DNA from: CAIXSC01 sp046349915
GTDB taxonomy: Bacteria > Planctomycetota > Planctomycetia > Pirellulales > Pirellulaceae
Direction of reading: 5' to 3'
Length of the DNA stretch: 64,000 nucleotides
Assembly: GCA_046349915.1 (NCBI GenBank)
Contig: JAXMBL010000006.1
Span: forward strand, 62,001-126,000
Shown: piece after piece, positions 16,372 to 25,225 of the stretch
How positions within the stretch are numbered: position 1 is the first letter of the stretch
Layout of the letters: every line of letters begins with the position of its first letter
Notes under the pieces: model-generated
The model's database searches: none
What the model saw: only the letters and a program-made list of their open reading frames with translations
Told to the model about the DNA's origin: nothing
Translations under genes and position numbers: made by a program

Positions 16372-19306
16372 CATCTATCCGGCGGAAGGACAGCCTGATT
16401 TGGCGGGTCGAGCGGTAGCGGCCGCCGCCGCGGACTTTTCGCTGGGTGGCCAATTGCAGGTCCACGCGGGCTGGGGCTACTTGCTCGAAGGCGAATTGAA
16501 CGAGGCCCAAGTCGCGCGACTGTGCCGCGAGTTGCTAGTCGACACCGTGGTGGAAGCGGCCGTCTTTGCGCCGATCGGCGACTCGCGGTTGGCGACGCCG
16601 CCCCACGTCGAAGCTCGAAATTCAACCTTGATCCATGTACTGCCTAAACCGGGCGTAATGGACCCTGTGGCGCAAAGCGCTCGCGAGGCGATCAGCGACT
16701 TTGCGTTCCCCGAGGTCGAAGTGCGGACGTTTCGCAAGTACTGGATTGGCGGACTGACCCCGGCGGCGACCAAGGTCGTGGCCAGTCGAATCCTGGCCAA
16801 TGACTCGATTGAGCAAGTGGTGTTCGGTCCGCTGCGTTTCGACCGATTGCATGTCGGCGCCCCCTACCGCTTCGAACGTCGACTTGTCGCCATTCGTCAG
16901 CTCGACGATGCGGGGTTGCAGCGGTTGAGTCGCGAGGGACAACTGTATTTGACGCTGGTCGAGATGCAGACAATCCAGCGTTACTTTGTGGAACTCGGAC
17001 GCGACCCCACCGACGCGGAACTGGAGACGGTCGCTCAGACATGGAGCGAACATTGCAGTCATAAGACGTTGGCGGGCCGCATCGCTTATCGCGACGAAAA
17101 GGGCGAACGTCGTTTTGAGAACATGCTGAAGGAAACCATCTTCGCGGCGACCCAGAAACTGCGGAAACAGTGGGGCGTGGACGATTGGTGCGTCAGCGTC
17201 TTCAAGGACAATGCTGGCATCGTCCGGTTCGACGACCAGCACAATGTGGTTTTCAAGGTGGAGACGCACAACCATCCCTCGGCGCTGGAACCTTACGGCG
17301 GCGCCAACACGGGGATTGGCGGTGTGATTCGCGATCCCATGGGAACGGGGCTGGGCGCCAAACCGGTCTGCAACACGGACGTCTTCTGCTTTGCTCCGCC
17401 TGATACGCCTGCCGATAGTCTGCCCGCGGGCGTGTTGCATCCGCGGCGAGTGATGAAGGGGGTGGTTTCGGGCGTGCGCGACTATGGGAACCGCATGGGG
17501 ATTCCCACCGTCAACGGCGCGGTCTTTTTCGATCCCCGCTACCTTGGCAATCCGTTGGTCTACTGCGGAAACGTCGGCCTCATCCCCCGCGACTGCTCGT
17601 CGAAAGAACCTCTCCCCGGCGACTGGATCGTCGTCATGGGGGGGCGGACCGGCCGTGACGGAATTCACGGCGCCACGTTCAGTTCGGCCGAGTTAACCAG
17701 CGAGAGCGAATCGCTGTCGGGCGGCGCCGTGCAAATCGGAAACGCGATCACCGAGAAGATGGTGCTCGATGTGCTGCTAACCGCTCGCGATCGTCGACTG
17801 TTCCACGCGGTCACCGATTGTGGCGCGGGAGGATTGTCGAGCGCCGTGGGTGAAATGGGCGAGGGGATTGGCGCCGAGGTTTGGCTGGATAAAGCGCCGC
17901 TGAAGTACGACGGCCTGTCGTACACCGAAATCTGGATTTCGGAAGCCCAGGAACGCATGGTGCTCGCCGTCCCGCCCGATACCTGGGACCAGTTCCACGA
18001 ACTGTGCGCCTCGGAAGGGGTCGAGGCGACGATCCTGGGGCGGTTCGAACCGACGGGGCGATTGGTGTTGAAGTATCACGGCGAAGTCGTCGGCGACCTC
18101 GACATGCATTTCCTCCACGAAGGTCGTCCGCCAGTCGTTCGCGAGGCGGTCTACCTGCCTCAGCCCGAACGACCGTTGACCGAGACTTCCTCGTCGACCC
18201 ATCTCAGTCCCACCCAAGCCTTGACCACCATCCTCGGCTCGCTGAATGTGGCGAGTAAGGAGTGGATCATTCGCCAGTACGACCACGAGGTGCAGGGCGG
18301 CAGCGTGGTGAAGCCGTTGGTCGGCGTGACGAATGACGGTCCGAGCGACGCCGCGGTCGTGCGCCCCGTGCTCGACTCGCGCCGCGGGCTCGTCATCTCC
18401 TGCGGCATGAACCCGCGTTTTGGCGACCTCGATCCGTACCACATGGCGGCCGGAGCGATCGACGAAGCGTTGCGCAATTGCGTGGCGGTGGGCGCTGACC
18501 CCAGTCGCATCGCCATCCTGGACAATTTCTGCTGGGGATATACCGATCGGCCGGAAACGCTCGGCACATTGGTTCGAGCCGCGCTCGCTTGCCACGATTC
18601 GGCCGTCGAGTTGGGCACTCCGTTTATCAGCGGCAAGGACAGTTTGAACAACGAGTTCAGCTACTTGGTCGATGGCGAGAAGCGGACAATCGCGATTCCG
18701 TCGTCGCTGTTGATTAGCGCTTTGGGGCAAGTCGCGGATGTGGCGACCTGTGTCACGATGGACCTGAAAGCTGCCGGCAATCTGTTGTATCAGGTCGGCG
18801 TGACCAAGAACGAGTTTGGTGGTTCGCACTTTGCGTTAGTGCGCGGCCTGGAAGGCGGCGTGGTGCCCAAGGTCGATGTCCCCGCGTCGAAACAGACGTT
18901 CGCCGCTGTGCATGCCGCCATCAGTTCGGGAACGGTGCGCAGCTGCCACGACCTGAGCGAAGGTGGACTCGCGGCCGCCCTGGCCGAGATGGCGTTCGCG
19001 GGCGGCTGCGGCGTCGAAGTCTCGCTCGATGTCGTCCCTGCGAATCTAGAAACGCTGCCCGCCGCCGACTCGCAACTGGCTCGTTTGTTCGCCGAGTCGC
19101 ACACGCGGTTTGTCTGCGAAGTCCCCGAGTCGAAACGGGCCGACTTTGAACGCATCATGCAAGGTGTTCCTCATGCGTGCATCGGTCGAGTGACATCGAG
19201 TGATCGGCTGGTGATTCGCGATAGCTCGTCGAGTGGCGGTGTACCGCTGATCGATGCCGCGATTGCAGAATTGAAGCAAGCGTGGCAAGACCCGCTCCGT
19301 TGGTAA
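16355..19306 (+). CDS. purL: PurS-PurL fusion, phosphoribosylformylglycinamidine synthase
   Basis: 983 residues from the ATG at 16355, inside the end of tyrA (17-nt overlap). The enzyme converts FGAR to FGAM with ATP and ammonia from PurQ. Two PurS-like halves lie at the N-terminus: residues 1-80 (IDIYPAEGQPD) and about 90-185 (VLPKPGVMDP). The linker QTWSEHCSHKTL and FKVETHNHPSALEPYGGANT mark the first AIRS-like ATP site; GPSDAAVVRP and ISGKDSLNN lie in the second half. Small PurL proteins are about 740 residues and pair with separate PurS. E. coli PurL (1295) includes both PurS-like and glutaminase parts. This one is intermediate, with PurQ encoded separately 114 bp downstream. Confidence 0.93.
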   Translation: MLWEIDIYPAEGQPDLAGRAVAAAAADFSLGGQLQVHAGWGYLLEGELNEAQVARLCRELLVDTVVEAAVFAPIGDSRLATPPHVEARNSTLIHVLPKPGVMDPVAQSAREAISDFAFPEVEVRTFRKYWIGGLTPAATKVVASRILANDSIEQVVFGPLRFDRLHVGAPYRFERRLVAIRQLDDAGLQRLSREGQLYLTLVEMQTIQRYFVELGRDPTDAELETVAQTWSEHCSHKTLAGRIAYRDEKGERRFENMLKETIFAATQKLRKQWGVDDWCVSVFKDNAGIVRFDDQHNVVFKVETHNHPSALEPYGGANTGIGGVIRDPMGTGLGAKPVCNTDVFCFAPPDTPADSLPAGVLHPRRVMKGVVSGVRDYGNRMGIPTVNGAVFFDPRYLGNPLVYCGNVGLIPRDCSSKEPLPGDWIVVMGGRTGRDGIHGATFSSAELTSESESLSGGAVQIGNAITEKMVLDVLLTARDRRLFHAVTDCGAGGLSSAVGEMGEGIGAEVWLDKAPLKYDGLSYTEIWISEAQERMVLAVPPDTWDQFHELCASEGVEATILGRFEPTGRLVLKYHGEVVGDLDMHFLHEGRPPVVREAVYLPQPERPLTETSSSTHLSPTQALTTILGSLNVASKEWIIRQYDHEVQGGSVVKPLVGVTNDGPSDAAVVRPVLDSRRGLVISCGMNPRFGDLDPYHMAAGAIDEALRNCVAVGADPSRIAILDNFCWGYTDRPETLGTLVRAALACHDSAVELGTPFISGKDSLNNEFSYLVDGEKRTIAIPSSLLISALGQVADVATCVTMDLKAAGNLLYQVGVTKNEFGGSHFALVRGLEGGVVPKVDVPASKQTFAAVHAAISSGTVRSCHDLSEGGLAAALAEMAFAGGCGVEVSLDVVPANLETLPAADSQLARLFAESHTRFVCEVPESKRADFERIMQGVPHACIGRVTSSDRLVIRDSSSSGGVPLIDAAIAELKQAWQDPLRW

Positions 19307-19420
19307 ACCATCGTTACGCGGGGGTCGCCAAGACGCTCGCGATGATTCGTCGCGGACCATGTCACGGTCGACAGGCCGCGTCCTTAACCCGCACCTATTA
19401 CTTCAATCCCTGACTTCACG

Positions 19421-20206
19421 ATGCCATCTCCACGAGTCTTGATCCTGCGGGCGCCAGGCACTAACTGTGATCGCGAAACGGCCTACGCGTTCGAACGAGC
19501 GGGAGCGGTGACTGAGCCGTGCCACATCAACCGGCTGCTTGAGTCGCCGCAACGCCTGTTCGACTTTCAAATCGTCTGCCTGCCAGGAGGGTTCAGTTAT
19601 GGCGACGATATCGCGGCGGGCCGCATTCTCGCCAACCAGTTCCGTCACCACCTGACAGATTTCTTGCGCGAATTCCGGGACGCCGGCAAATTAATCTTTG
19701 GAATCTGCAACGGCTTTCAGATCTTGATCAAGTCGGGCATTCTGCTGGAGGACGAACCCTCGGGCCCGCCCGCCACGCTGACTTGGAATGAATCGGGCCG
19801 GTATACGGACCGCTGGGTGCATGTGCAAGCGAGTGGTGACCGCTGTGTTTTCTTGCGTGGCATTGAACGGATGTTCTTGCCCATCGCTCACGCCGAAGGC
19901 AAGTTCGTGACGCGCGACGTCGAGACGCTGGCGCGACTCCGAGCCGCCGGCCAGCTGGCACTCCGCTACACGACCGAAGCAGGCACGAGTTCAATGGACG
20001 AGCCTCTTCCCTTCCCTGCCAACCCGAATGGCGCCTGGGCAAACGTCGCGGGAGTTTGCGACCCGACGGGCCGAGTGTTCGGACTGATGCCCCACCCCGA
20101 ACGCCACATCGATCACACTCATCATCCTCACTGGACACGCTTGGCGCCCCGAGAGGTCGGCGATGGATTCAAGGTGTTCCAAAACGCCGTAGGCTACTTC
20201 GCGTGA
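19421..20206 (+). CDS. purQ: FGAM synthase glutaminase subunit
   Basis: 261 residues, class I glutamine amidotransferase that feeds ammonia to PurL. The nucleophile Cys96 is in FGICNGFQIL, preceded by PGGFSYGDD; the catalytic His225 and Glu227 are in MPHPERH. The opening VLILRAPGTNCDRET is typical of PurQ. It follows purL on the same strand after 114 bp. A family-1 hairpin begins 2 nt after its stop codon. Confidence 0.95.
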   Translation: MPSPRVLILRAPGTNCDRETAYAFERAGAVTEPCHINRLLESPQRLFDFQIVCLPGGFSYGDDIAAGRILANQFRHHLTDFLREFRDAGKLIFGICNGFQILIKSGILLEDEPSGPPATLTWNESGRYTDRWVHVQASGDRCVFLRGIERMFLPIAHAEGKFVTRDVETLARLRAAGQLALRYTTEAGTSSMDEPLPFPANPNGAWANVAGVCDPTGRVFGLMPHPERHIDHTHHPHWTRLAPREVGDGFKVFQNAVGYFA

Positions 20207-20208
20207 TG

Positions 20209-20233
20209 TACGACGGACTTCCAGTCCGTCGAT
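20209..20233 (+). repeat. Family-1 hairpin repeat
   Basis: Perfect copy: stem CGACGGACT / AGTCCGTCG with loop TCC. It starts 2 nt after the purQ stop codon. Confidence 0.9.
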
Positions 20234-20288
20234 CTTACCCGTGAAGAACGAGCGAAGTCGACGATCGGAGAGGCTGAATCAGTTTGTT

Positions 20289-20355
20289 GTGGGGCAGGTT
20301 TGCCACCTGCCCAGCAGTCCACAAGCCAGCCGGGCAGGTGGCAAACCTGCCCCAC
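20289..20355. repeat. 24-bp perfect inverted repeat of two nested hairpins
   Basis: Arms 20289-20312 and 20332-20355 are perfect reverse complements over 24 bp. Each arm is itself a hairpin: GGGCAGGT, loop TTGCC (or GGCAA), ACCTGCCC. It lies between the convergent purQ and DCC genes, 24 nt after the DCC stop codon. It can form either one long stem or two short hairpins. Confidence 0.85.
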
Positions 20356-20379
20356 GGGGAACTAAGCGTCGCACCCCAA

Positions 20380-20895
20380 CTACGCAATTCGACGAGGGAT
20401 CTGGCAAGCGCCGTGGGCACAGGGCGCCACGCCGCCGAACAGGTAGCGACGGCGTGCGACTTGTCCATACAGCCAGTCCCAAAGCGGCAGGCTGAAGGGT
20501 ACATGCAGAAATGGCGCCAGTGGCCAGAGGAGGGGGATCTTCCGACTGAGGTAGCGAAAGGCGCCCGCACCCCCGTGCCGTCCGCCCGCGGTATCCACCA
20601 CGTACATCTGCTTCATCAGTTGCTCGTGGGAAAGATCAGGATATCGCTCGCCGACTCGGGGGTCGTGCAGCGAGAGGAAGCTGAGGCGGCCGCCGAAGTC
20701 AAATCCATGCAGCCGCTTGACTTGCCGCTGACAAAACAGGCAATGTCCGTCGTATAGCACGACATCGGTGTTTGCACGCGAGTCGGGATCGGGCAGCAAC
20801 GGCAACGACGTTGGATCGTGGGAGGAATTCGCGGTGTCGTTCGGCGTCGACGCCTCGAGCGATCGGGGGTTGGAGGTGGTAGGAGTAGAAAGCAT
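20380..20895 (-). CDS. DCC-family thiol-disulfide oxidoreductase (DUF393)
   Basis: 171 residues from the ATG at 20895, which has AGGAGA just upstream; an in-frame start at 20931 is less well placed. The first 45 residues are low-complexity. The family motif LYDGHCLFC follows, with the CxxC-like pair in DGHCLFC, and FLSLHDP further on. The C-terminal part has a hydrophobic stretch around LLWPLAPFLHVPF and ends in CAHGAC. DCC proteins are small thioredoxin-like proteins of poorly known role. Confidence 0.85.
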   Translation of the reverse strand: MLSTPTTSNPRSLEASTPNDTANSSHDPTSLPLLPDPDSRANTDVVLYDGHCLFCQRQVKRLHGFDFGGRLSFLSLHDPRVGERYPDLSHEQLMKQMYVVDTAGGRHGGAGAFRYLSRKIPLLWPLAPFLHVPFSLPLWDWLYGQVARRRYLFGGVAPCAHGACQIPRRIA

Positions 20896-21043
20896 TGGGG
20901 GTCGTCTCCTACGCTTGAAACCGCGAGGCACGGTCTGCGGGTAACTGAATAGTGCAAAACAGCGCAGGACCTGCCAAGTCCAATATCCTCGTCCGGGGGA
21001 CGAAAAAAGTCTGTTCCGCGTATGTTTCGGCGACGGATACTTC

Positions 21044-21049
21044 TATAAT
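21044..21049 (+). promoter_or_regulatory. Possible -10 box (TATAAT)
   Basis: A perfect TATAAT lies 51 nt upstream of the coiled-coil protein's ATG in the divergent gap 20896-21100. No matching -35 at 16-18 bp is clear. Confidence 0.35.
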
Positions 21050-21100
21050 ACGGCAGTTGAGGTCGGAAACCCAACGTCTTTTCCCAGGCGGAGTTTCGCC

Positions 21101-22801
21101 ATGAATGACATTGTACGGCAGGTTGACCGCGCGAAGTGGCGGCTGAATCTGGAGCAATTCCTGCGAGTTGCGCCGTGGTGTTTGTTTTTGTCTTTCCTGG
21201 CGGCCTGCGTGGCGCTTGCCGTACCGAAAATCTGGTTCTTGCCCGTCACCGCATCCGCTCAAGGCTGGCAAACCTGGGTTGGCGGCTGGCTGGGAGGAGC
21301 TGCCGCGGTCGGCCTATTGGCGGCGCTGGCGATCACCTGGTGGAAGCGACAAGGAACGTATGAAGCGGCGGTCGAGGTGGATCGGCGATTCGGGCTGCGC
21401 GACCGAGTCACTAGTTCGCTGCTGTTGAGCGACGAAGAGCGTCAGACTCAGATGGGCGCCGCGCTGCTGGACGACGCGGCCAAGCGAGTGGCGGTGGTGG
21501 AAATCAACGAGCGTTTTCGTATTCAGACTCGTTGGACCGCCGCGCTTCCCATGGTTCCCTTGGCGGGTGCGGTGATCTTGACGTTGTTCGCCAACGCCGC
21601 CGCTCCTCAACCCACCACGGTCGCGTCCGACACCGCGGCTCAACAAGCTCGCGAACAGATCCGCAAGTCGGCGGAAGAACTCAAGAAGCGGTTGGAAGAA
21701 CAGCAGAAGAAGGCCGAGGAATCGGGGCTTGAGGACGCTGACGAGTTGTTCAAGAAGTTACAGCGCGGCGTGGATGAACTAAAGGCGAAAGACTCGCTCG
21801 ACCGTAAGACGGCGCTATTGAATCTGAACGAGATGGCGAAGGAACTCCAGCAGAAGCGGGATGGGCTGGGCTCGGCCGAGCAGGTCAAGAAGCAGTTGGA
21901 GCAGATGAAGAGTTTTGAACAGGGGCCAGCGGACAAGTTTGGCAAAGCGATGTCGCAGGGCGATATGAAGTCCGCGATGAAAGAGCTGAGCCAACTTCAA
22001 AAGGAACTGAAAGATGGCAAGCTGTCGGACGAGCAGCGACAGCAATTGGCCAAACAGCTGGAGCAGATGAAGCAACAGCTGGACGAAACGGTCAATAACT
22101 TCAAGCAGACGATGGACGACTTGGAGAAGCAAATCCAACAAAAGCAAGCCGCGGGCGAGACGGAAGCCGCCGCGAAGCTCCAAGAAAAGCTGGATGGAAT
22201 GAAGAAGCAGGCGCAGCAGATGGACAAGCTGCAGAAGATGTCGGAACAACTCCAACAAGCGGCGCAAGCTTGCAAGGAAGGCGATGCGGCGAAGGCGGCT
22301 GAGAGTCTGTCGGATCTTGCTTCCCAATTGGAAGAAATGCAATCGCAGCTCGACCAGTTGGAAACCGTCGACGAGATGATGAACGAGATTGCGGACGCGA
22401 AGAGCTCGATGAACTGCAAGCAATGCAATGGCGAAGGGTGTCAGCAGTGCCAAGGCAAGAACGGCAAGTCAGGCCAACAGGGGAGCAAGATGGGGAAGGG
22501 ACCGCCGGGCCGAGGGCTGGGCAAGGGACGCGGCGCTGGCGAGCGGCCTGAAGAAGACGTCGACGGTCGCTTCTATGACACCAAGGCGAAGACGAAACTG
22601 CGTCAGGGTGAAGCCGTCCGCACAGGCTTCGCGGACGGTCCCAATATCGCGGGTAAATCGGTCGATGCCGTGCGTCAGGAGGTGTCAGAGGCGCTGCAAA
22701 GCGATCCTGATCCTCTGCCCGATCAAGTGCTGACCAAAGGACAACGCGAACAGGCGACTCAGTTCTTCCAAGGCGTCGGCAAGGGCGCATCGAGCAAATA
22801 G
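21101..22801 (+). CDS. Membrane-anchored coiled-coil protein with CxxCxG cluster
   Basis: 566 residues, starting after GGCGGAG. Two or three transmembrane segments lie in the first 175 residues (about 25-45, 65-85, 150-170), with a conserved-looking stretch VEVDRRFGLRDRVTSSLLL between them. Residues 180-430 are almost continuous coiled coil, rich in Lys, Gln and Glu. Then comes NCKQCNGEGCQQCQG near 435-450, a DnaJ-like CxxCxG zinc cluster, followed by a Gly/Lys-rich stretch and a conserved C-terminal segment. The soluble part could face either side of the membrane. Similar proteins occur across planctomycetes; the function is unknown. Confidence 0.75.
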   Translation: MNDIVRQVDRAKWRLNLEQFLRVAPWCLFLSFLAACVALAVPKIWFLPVTASAQGWQTWVGGWLGGAAAVGLLAALAITWWKRQGTYEAAVEVDRRFGLRDRVTSSLLLSDEERQTQMGAALLDDAAKRVAVVEINERFRIQTRWTAALPMVPLAGAVILTLFANAAAPQPTTVASDTAAQQAREQIRKSAEELKKRLEEQQKKAEESGLEDADELFKKLQRGVDELKAKDSLDRKTALLNLNEMAKELQQKRDGLGSAEQVKKQLEQMKSFEQGPADKFGKAMSQGDMKSAMKELSQLQKELKDGKLSDEQRQQLAKQLEQMKQQLDETVNNFKQTMDDLEKQIQQKQAAGETEAAAKLQEKLDGMKKQAQQMDKLQKMSEQLQQAAQACKEGDAAKAAESLSDLASQLEEMQSQLDQLETVDEMMNEIADAKSSMNCKQCNGEGCQQCQGKNGKSGQQGSKMGKGPPGRGLGKGRGAGERPEEDVDGRFYDTKAKTKLRQGEAVRTGFADGPNIAGKSVDAVRQEVSEALQSDPDPLPDQVLTKGQREQATQFFQGVGKGASSK

Positions 22802-22865
22802 GCTCGAAGTACAGTGGCTCGATGCACAATGGATTGAGGGCTAGCTTGTACGCTAAACGGCTGGT

Positions 22866-22884
22866 CGTCTCACGAATCGAGACG
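22866..22884. repeat. Weak hairpin
   Basis: CGTCTC / GAGACG, a 6-bp stem with a 7-nt loop, followed by GGCTGCTAC. It resembles family 3 only loosely. It lies 64 nt after the coiled-coil gene's stop. Confidence 0.35.
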
Positions 22885-22910
22885 GCTGCTACGGGCGGAC
22901 GCGGAACTTT

Positions 22911-23135
22911 ATGACGAATGATGCACAGTTAACCTGCCCCACCTGCGATCGCAGATTTGCGGCGAACGGCTTTCGATTTGGGCCCTTTTGCAGCGAGCGG
23001 TGCCAACGAGTGGACCTAGGGCGTTGGCTGCGCGAGAGTTATGCCGTTCCCTCCACTCCGTCGCTCGATGACGAGTTGGATGAAATCCCGCCGGGCTTCG
23101 AGCGAAATAGAACCTCGGACTACGACTATTCGTAG
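22911..23135 (+). CDS. yacG: YacG-type zinc protein (DNA gyrase inhibitor)
   Basis: 74 residues. Four zinc ligands are visible: CPTC near residues 9-12 and C-x3-C in FCSERC near 27-32. The following VDLGRWLRESYAVP is the YacG signature. E. coli YacG binds GyrB and inhibits gyrase. The acidic C-terminal tail is normal for the family. Confidence 0.9.
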   Translation: MTNDAQLTCPTCDRRFAANGFRFGPFCSERCQRVDLGRWLRESYAVPSTPSLDDELDEIPPGFERNRTSDYDYS

Positions 23136-23233
23136 TACAAGTAGTAGCGACTTGGATTGCTGAAGTCCCTTCTGTTTCTGGCTTGGTAGAGGTCGCTCTC
23201 GGAGTGATCGAGCTACTTGGCGGGAGGTGGGTC

Positions 23234-23557
23234 ATGAGGACGCTTTTTCTACTGCTGTTGGTGGCGATTTCCATTTCTATTCCCGTCAAGTTGATGGGCG
23301 GTGCTCCTGAGCGGCCTCTGGTTCGGAATGCGATGCCGCCCGCCGTGCTCGCTCAGGTAACCAATGCAGGCCCTGGGCCGTGCGAACTGCGGATTGATGG
23401 TGTTTACGCGGGAGTCGTGTCACCGCGGGAAGTGGTGATTGTCAATGTTTTTCCCGGTTATCGCTTCCTGGAATGGAAGTGGCTGCAAACCGGCGAACGA
23501 GGATCGGCGCGAGTCGAAGTGCCGAACGAGCCGGCTTGGCAGTACACGATTCGGTGA
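23234..23557 (+). CDS. Small exported protein of unknown function
   Basis: 107 residues from the ATG at 23234, which has GGAGGTGG six bases upstream; in-frame sequence from 23183 lacks such a site. A signal peptide (MRTLFLLLLVAISISIP) is followed by a short beta-rich domain with ELRIDGVYAGVVSPREVVIVNVFPG, which looks like a PEGA-type strand pattern, though I am not sure. It is 4 nt from the start of the ATP-grasp gene and probably co-transcribed with it. Confidence 0.65.
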   Translation: MRTLFLLLLVAISISIPVKLMGGAPERPLVRNAMPPAVLAQVTNAGPGPCELRIDGVYAGVVSPREVVIVNVFPGYRFLEWKWLQTGERGSARVEVPNEPAWQYTIR

Positions 23558-23561
23558 CACA

Positions 23562-24533
23562 ATGGGGCGCATGAATAGCGCCCCATCTTCCTTTGCGAAA
23601 TCGGAGGAGATCGTCGATTTCGCCCTGGTGACCGAGCGGCGGTATGCGGCCGCAACCGCCGACTCGGCCGATTGGTATCTGGGCAACATCCTCAGCGACG
23701 ATGGTTATCTGGCGGCAGCGCTGTCCCAGCGCGGTTATACGTCGCGTCGAGTGGATTGGGCGGACCCTGCGATTGATTGGTCCAAGTTTCGCTGCGCGGT
23801 GTTTCGCACGACCTGGGATTATTTTCACCGTTTCGACGAATTCTCGCGGTGGTTGGAGCAGGTTGCGAGGCTCACCAGCCTGATCAACAACTTGACGATC
23901 GTGCGTTGGAACATGGACAAGCACTATCTCGGCGACCTGGAGCGACGAGGCGTGCCGATCGTTCCCACGTTGTTTCTGGAGCTTGGAGAGTTTCATTCGT
24001 TTCGTGACTTGCTCGATCGCCTGCATGTGGACGAAGCAGTTGTGAAACCCTGCGTGTCCGGCGCCGCTCGCCACACTTACCGAGTGCGTCGAGAGAACGC
24101 GGCGGAAATCGATCGAGTCATGCGACCCGTTTGGGAAGTGGAGTCGTTATTGATTCAACCGTTTCAGACCAGCGTGGTCGAACGGGGCGAGGCGAGTTTA
24201 ATGGTGTTTGAAGGTCGGTACTCGCACGCCGTATTGAAACGAGCCAAGCCGGGCGACTTTCGGGTGCAGGACGACCACGGTGGAACGGTAGTCGACTATG
24301 AACCATCCAGCGCCGAGATCGCAGTGGCTGAGAAAGCCATCGCCGCGTGTCAGGAGGGTCCAGTTTACGGTCGAGTCGATCTGGTGCGTGAGAACTCCGG
24401 GCACTTCGCCGTGTCCGAGCTGGAGTTGATCGAACCCGAATTGTGGATTCGCCGCTCCCCCTCCTCCGCCGATCGATTCGCGTCCGCCTTGGCAAACAAG
24501 CTATCCCTGCTTGCCATGGATCTCGGCCACTAA
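23562..24533 (+). CDS. ATP-grasp domain protein
   Basis: 323 residues from the ATG at 23562 (an ATG at 23571 is equally possible). An N-terminal pre-ATP-grasp part includes VFRTTWDYFHRFDEF; WNMDKHYLGDLERRGVPIVPT is the usual linker. The ATP-grasp core shows VVKPCVSG, LLIQPFQTSV, GEASLMVF and ELELIEPELW, the last probably carrying Mg-binding Glu residues. The pattern is that of RimK-like/DcsG-like ligases joining a carboxylate to an amine. The substrates are unknown. It lies 4 nt after a small exported protein gene. Confidence 0.8.
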   Translation: MGRMNSAPSSFAKSEEIVDFALVTERRYAAATADSADWYLGNILSDDGYLAAALSQRGYTSRRVDWADPAIDWSKFRCAVFRTTWDYFHRFDEFSRWLEQVARLTSLINNLTIVRWNMDKHYLGDLERRGVPIVPTLFLELGEFHSFRDLLDRLHVDEAVVKPCVSGAARHTYRVRRENAAEIDRVMRPVWEVESLLIQPFQTSVVERGEASLMVFEGRYSHAVLKRAKPGDFRVQDDHGGTVVDYEPSSAEIAVAEKAIAACQEGPVYGRVDLVRENSGHFAVSELELIEPELWIRRSPSSADRFASALANKLSLLAMDLGH

Positions 24534-24605
24534 GCGATCGAACCGTTCGAGAAACGCCGTTGCTTGCCTGAGCTGGAAAGATCGGATCGATGTCGATACG
24601 AACTG

Positions 24606-24696
<91 letters not shown>

Positions 24697-24946
24697 CAGG
24701 TTCTGTTCTCCCCGCAAGTCTAACAAGCGTCCGTATCTAGACAAGTCGTCCCAGCGTTCGAACCGCACAAAAGGCGACTCATGCCGAAACGAGTTAAGCA
24801 CCGAAAATCGGTCGACGTCGGACGTTCGGCCCCGCGGATGTCTCAAGGGCGCCTTTGCTGGCACTTGCCGCCAACCCAGGGAATTGCTACAAGGGACAGT
24901 TTGACTGGGTCATAGGTTCACGTTTTCGTGGGGAGTCGCTCCGCTC

Positions 24947-25135
24947 ATGGGTGGAATCAACGAACGTCACAAGGAAATCCGCCGTCGCCGTAAACGCCGC
25001 AAGAAGTACGACTTGCTGGCTCGCCGCGTTGCCAAAGCCGGCGCCTCGGAGAAGACGGTGCTCGTGACGAAGATTCGCAGGATGACGATCGGCTGCGAGC
25101 AAGTGCTGACCAACCTGGGTCTGAACGAACGCTAG
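24947..25135 (+). CDS. Small basic conserved protein
   Basis: 62 residues. It opens with MGGINERHKEIRRRRKRRKK, extremely rich in Arg and Lys, followed by an amphipathic half ending in GLNER. Short proteins with this RxKEIRRRRxRRKK start recur in planctomycetes, so I regard it as real despite its size. It may bind nucleic acid or the ribosome; nothing in the sequence proves this. Confidence 0.6.
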   Translation: MGGINERHKEIRRRRKRRKKYDLLARRVAKAGASEKTVLVTKIRRMTIGCEQVLTNLGLNER

Positions 25136-25225
25136 TTTCGGGCCCACGCTCCGCATACGCTCCAGGCTCGTTCCAGAGCCAATGAAGCGTGCTCTCGAGT
25201 TCTTCGTCCGCTCCAGGGGATCGCC

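Noticed and set aside
16622..17668. 348-codon minus-strand open frame within purL
   Set aside because: Fully antisense to conserved PurL motifs; its composition (His/Arg/Val-rich) is typical of a shadow frame.
21815..22453. Leu-rich minus-strand frame resembling a membrane protein
   Set aside because: It is the antisense of Gln/Lys/Glu-rich coiled-coil codons, which always reads Leu/Phe-rich.
22911..23135. Chance short frame
   Set aside because: Rejected as noise at first because of its 74-residue length, then kept: the four Cys ligands and VDLGRWLRESYAVP identify YacG.
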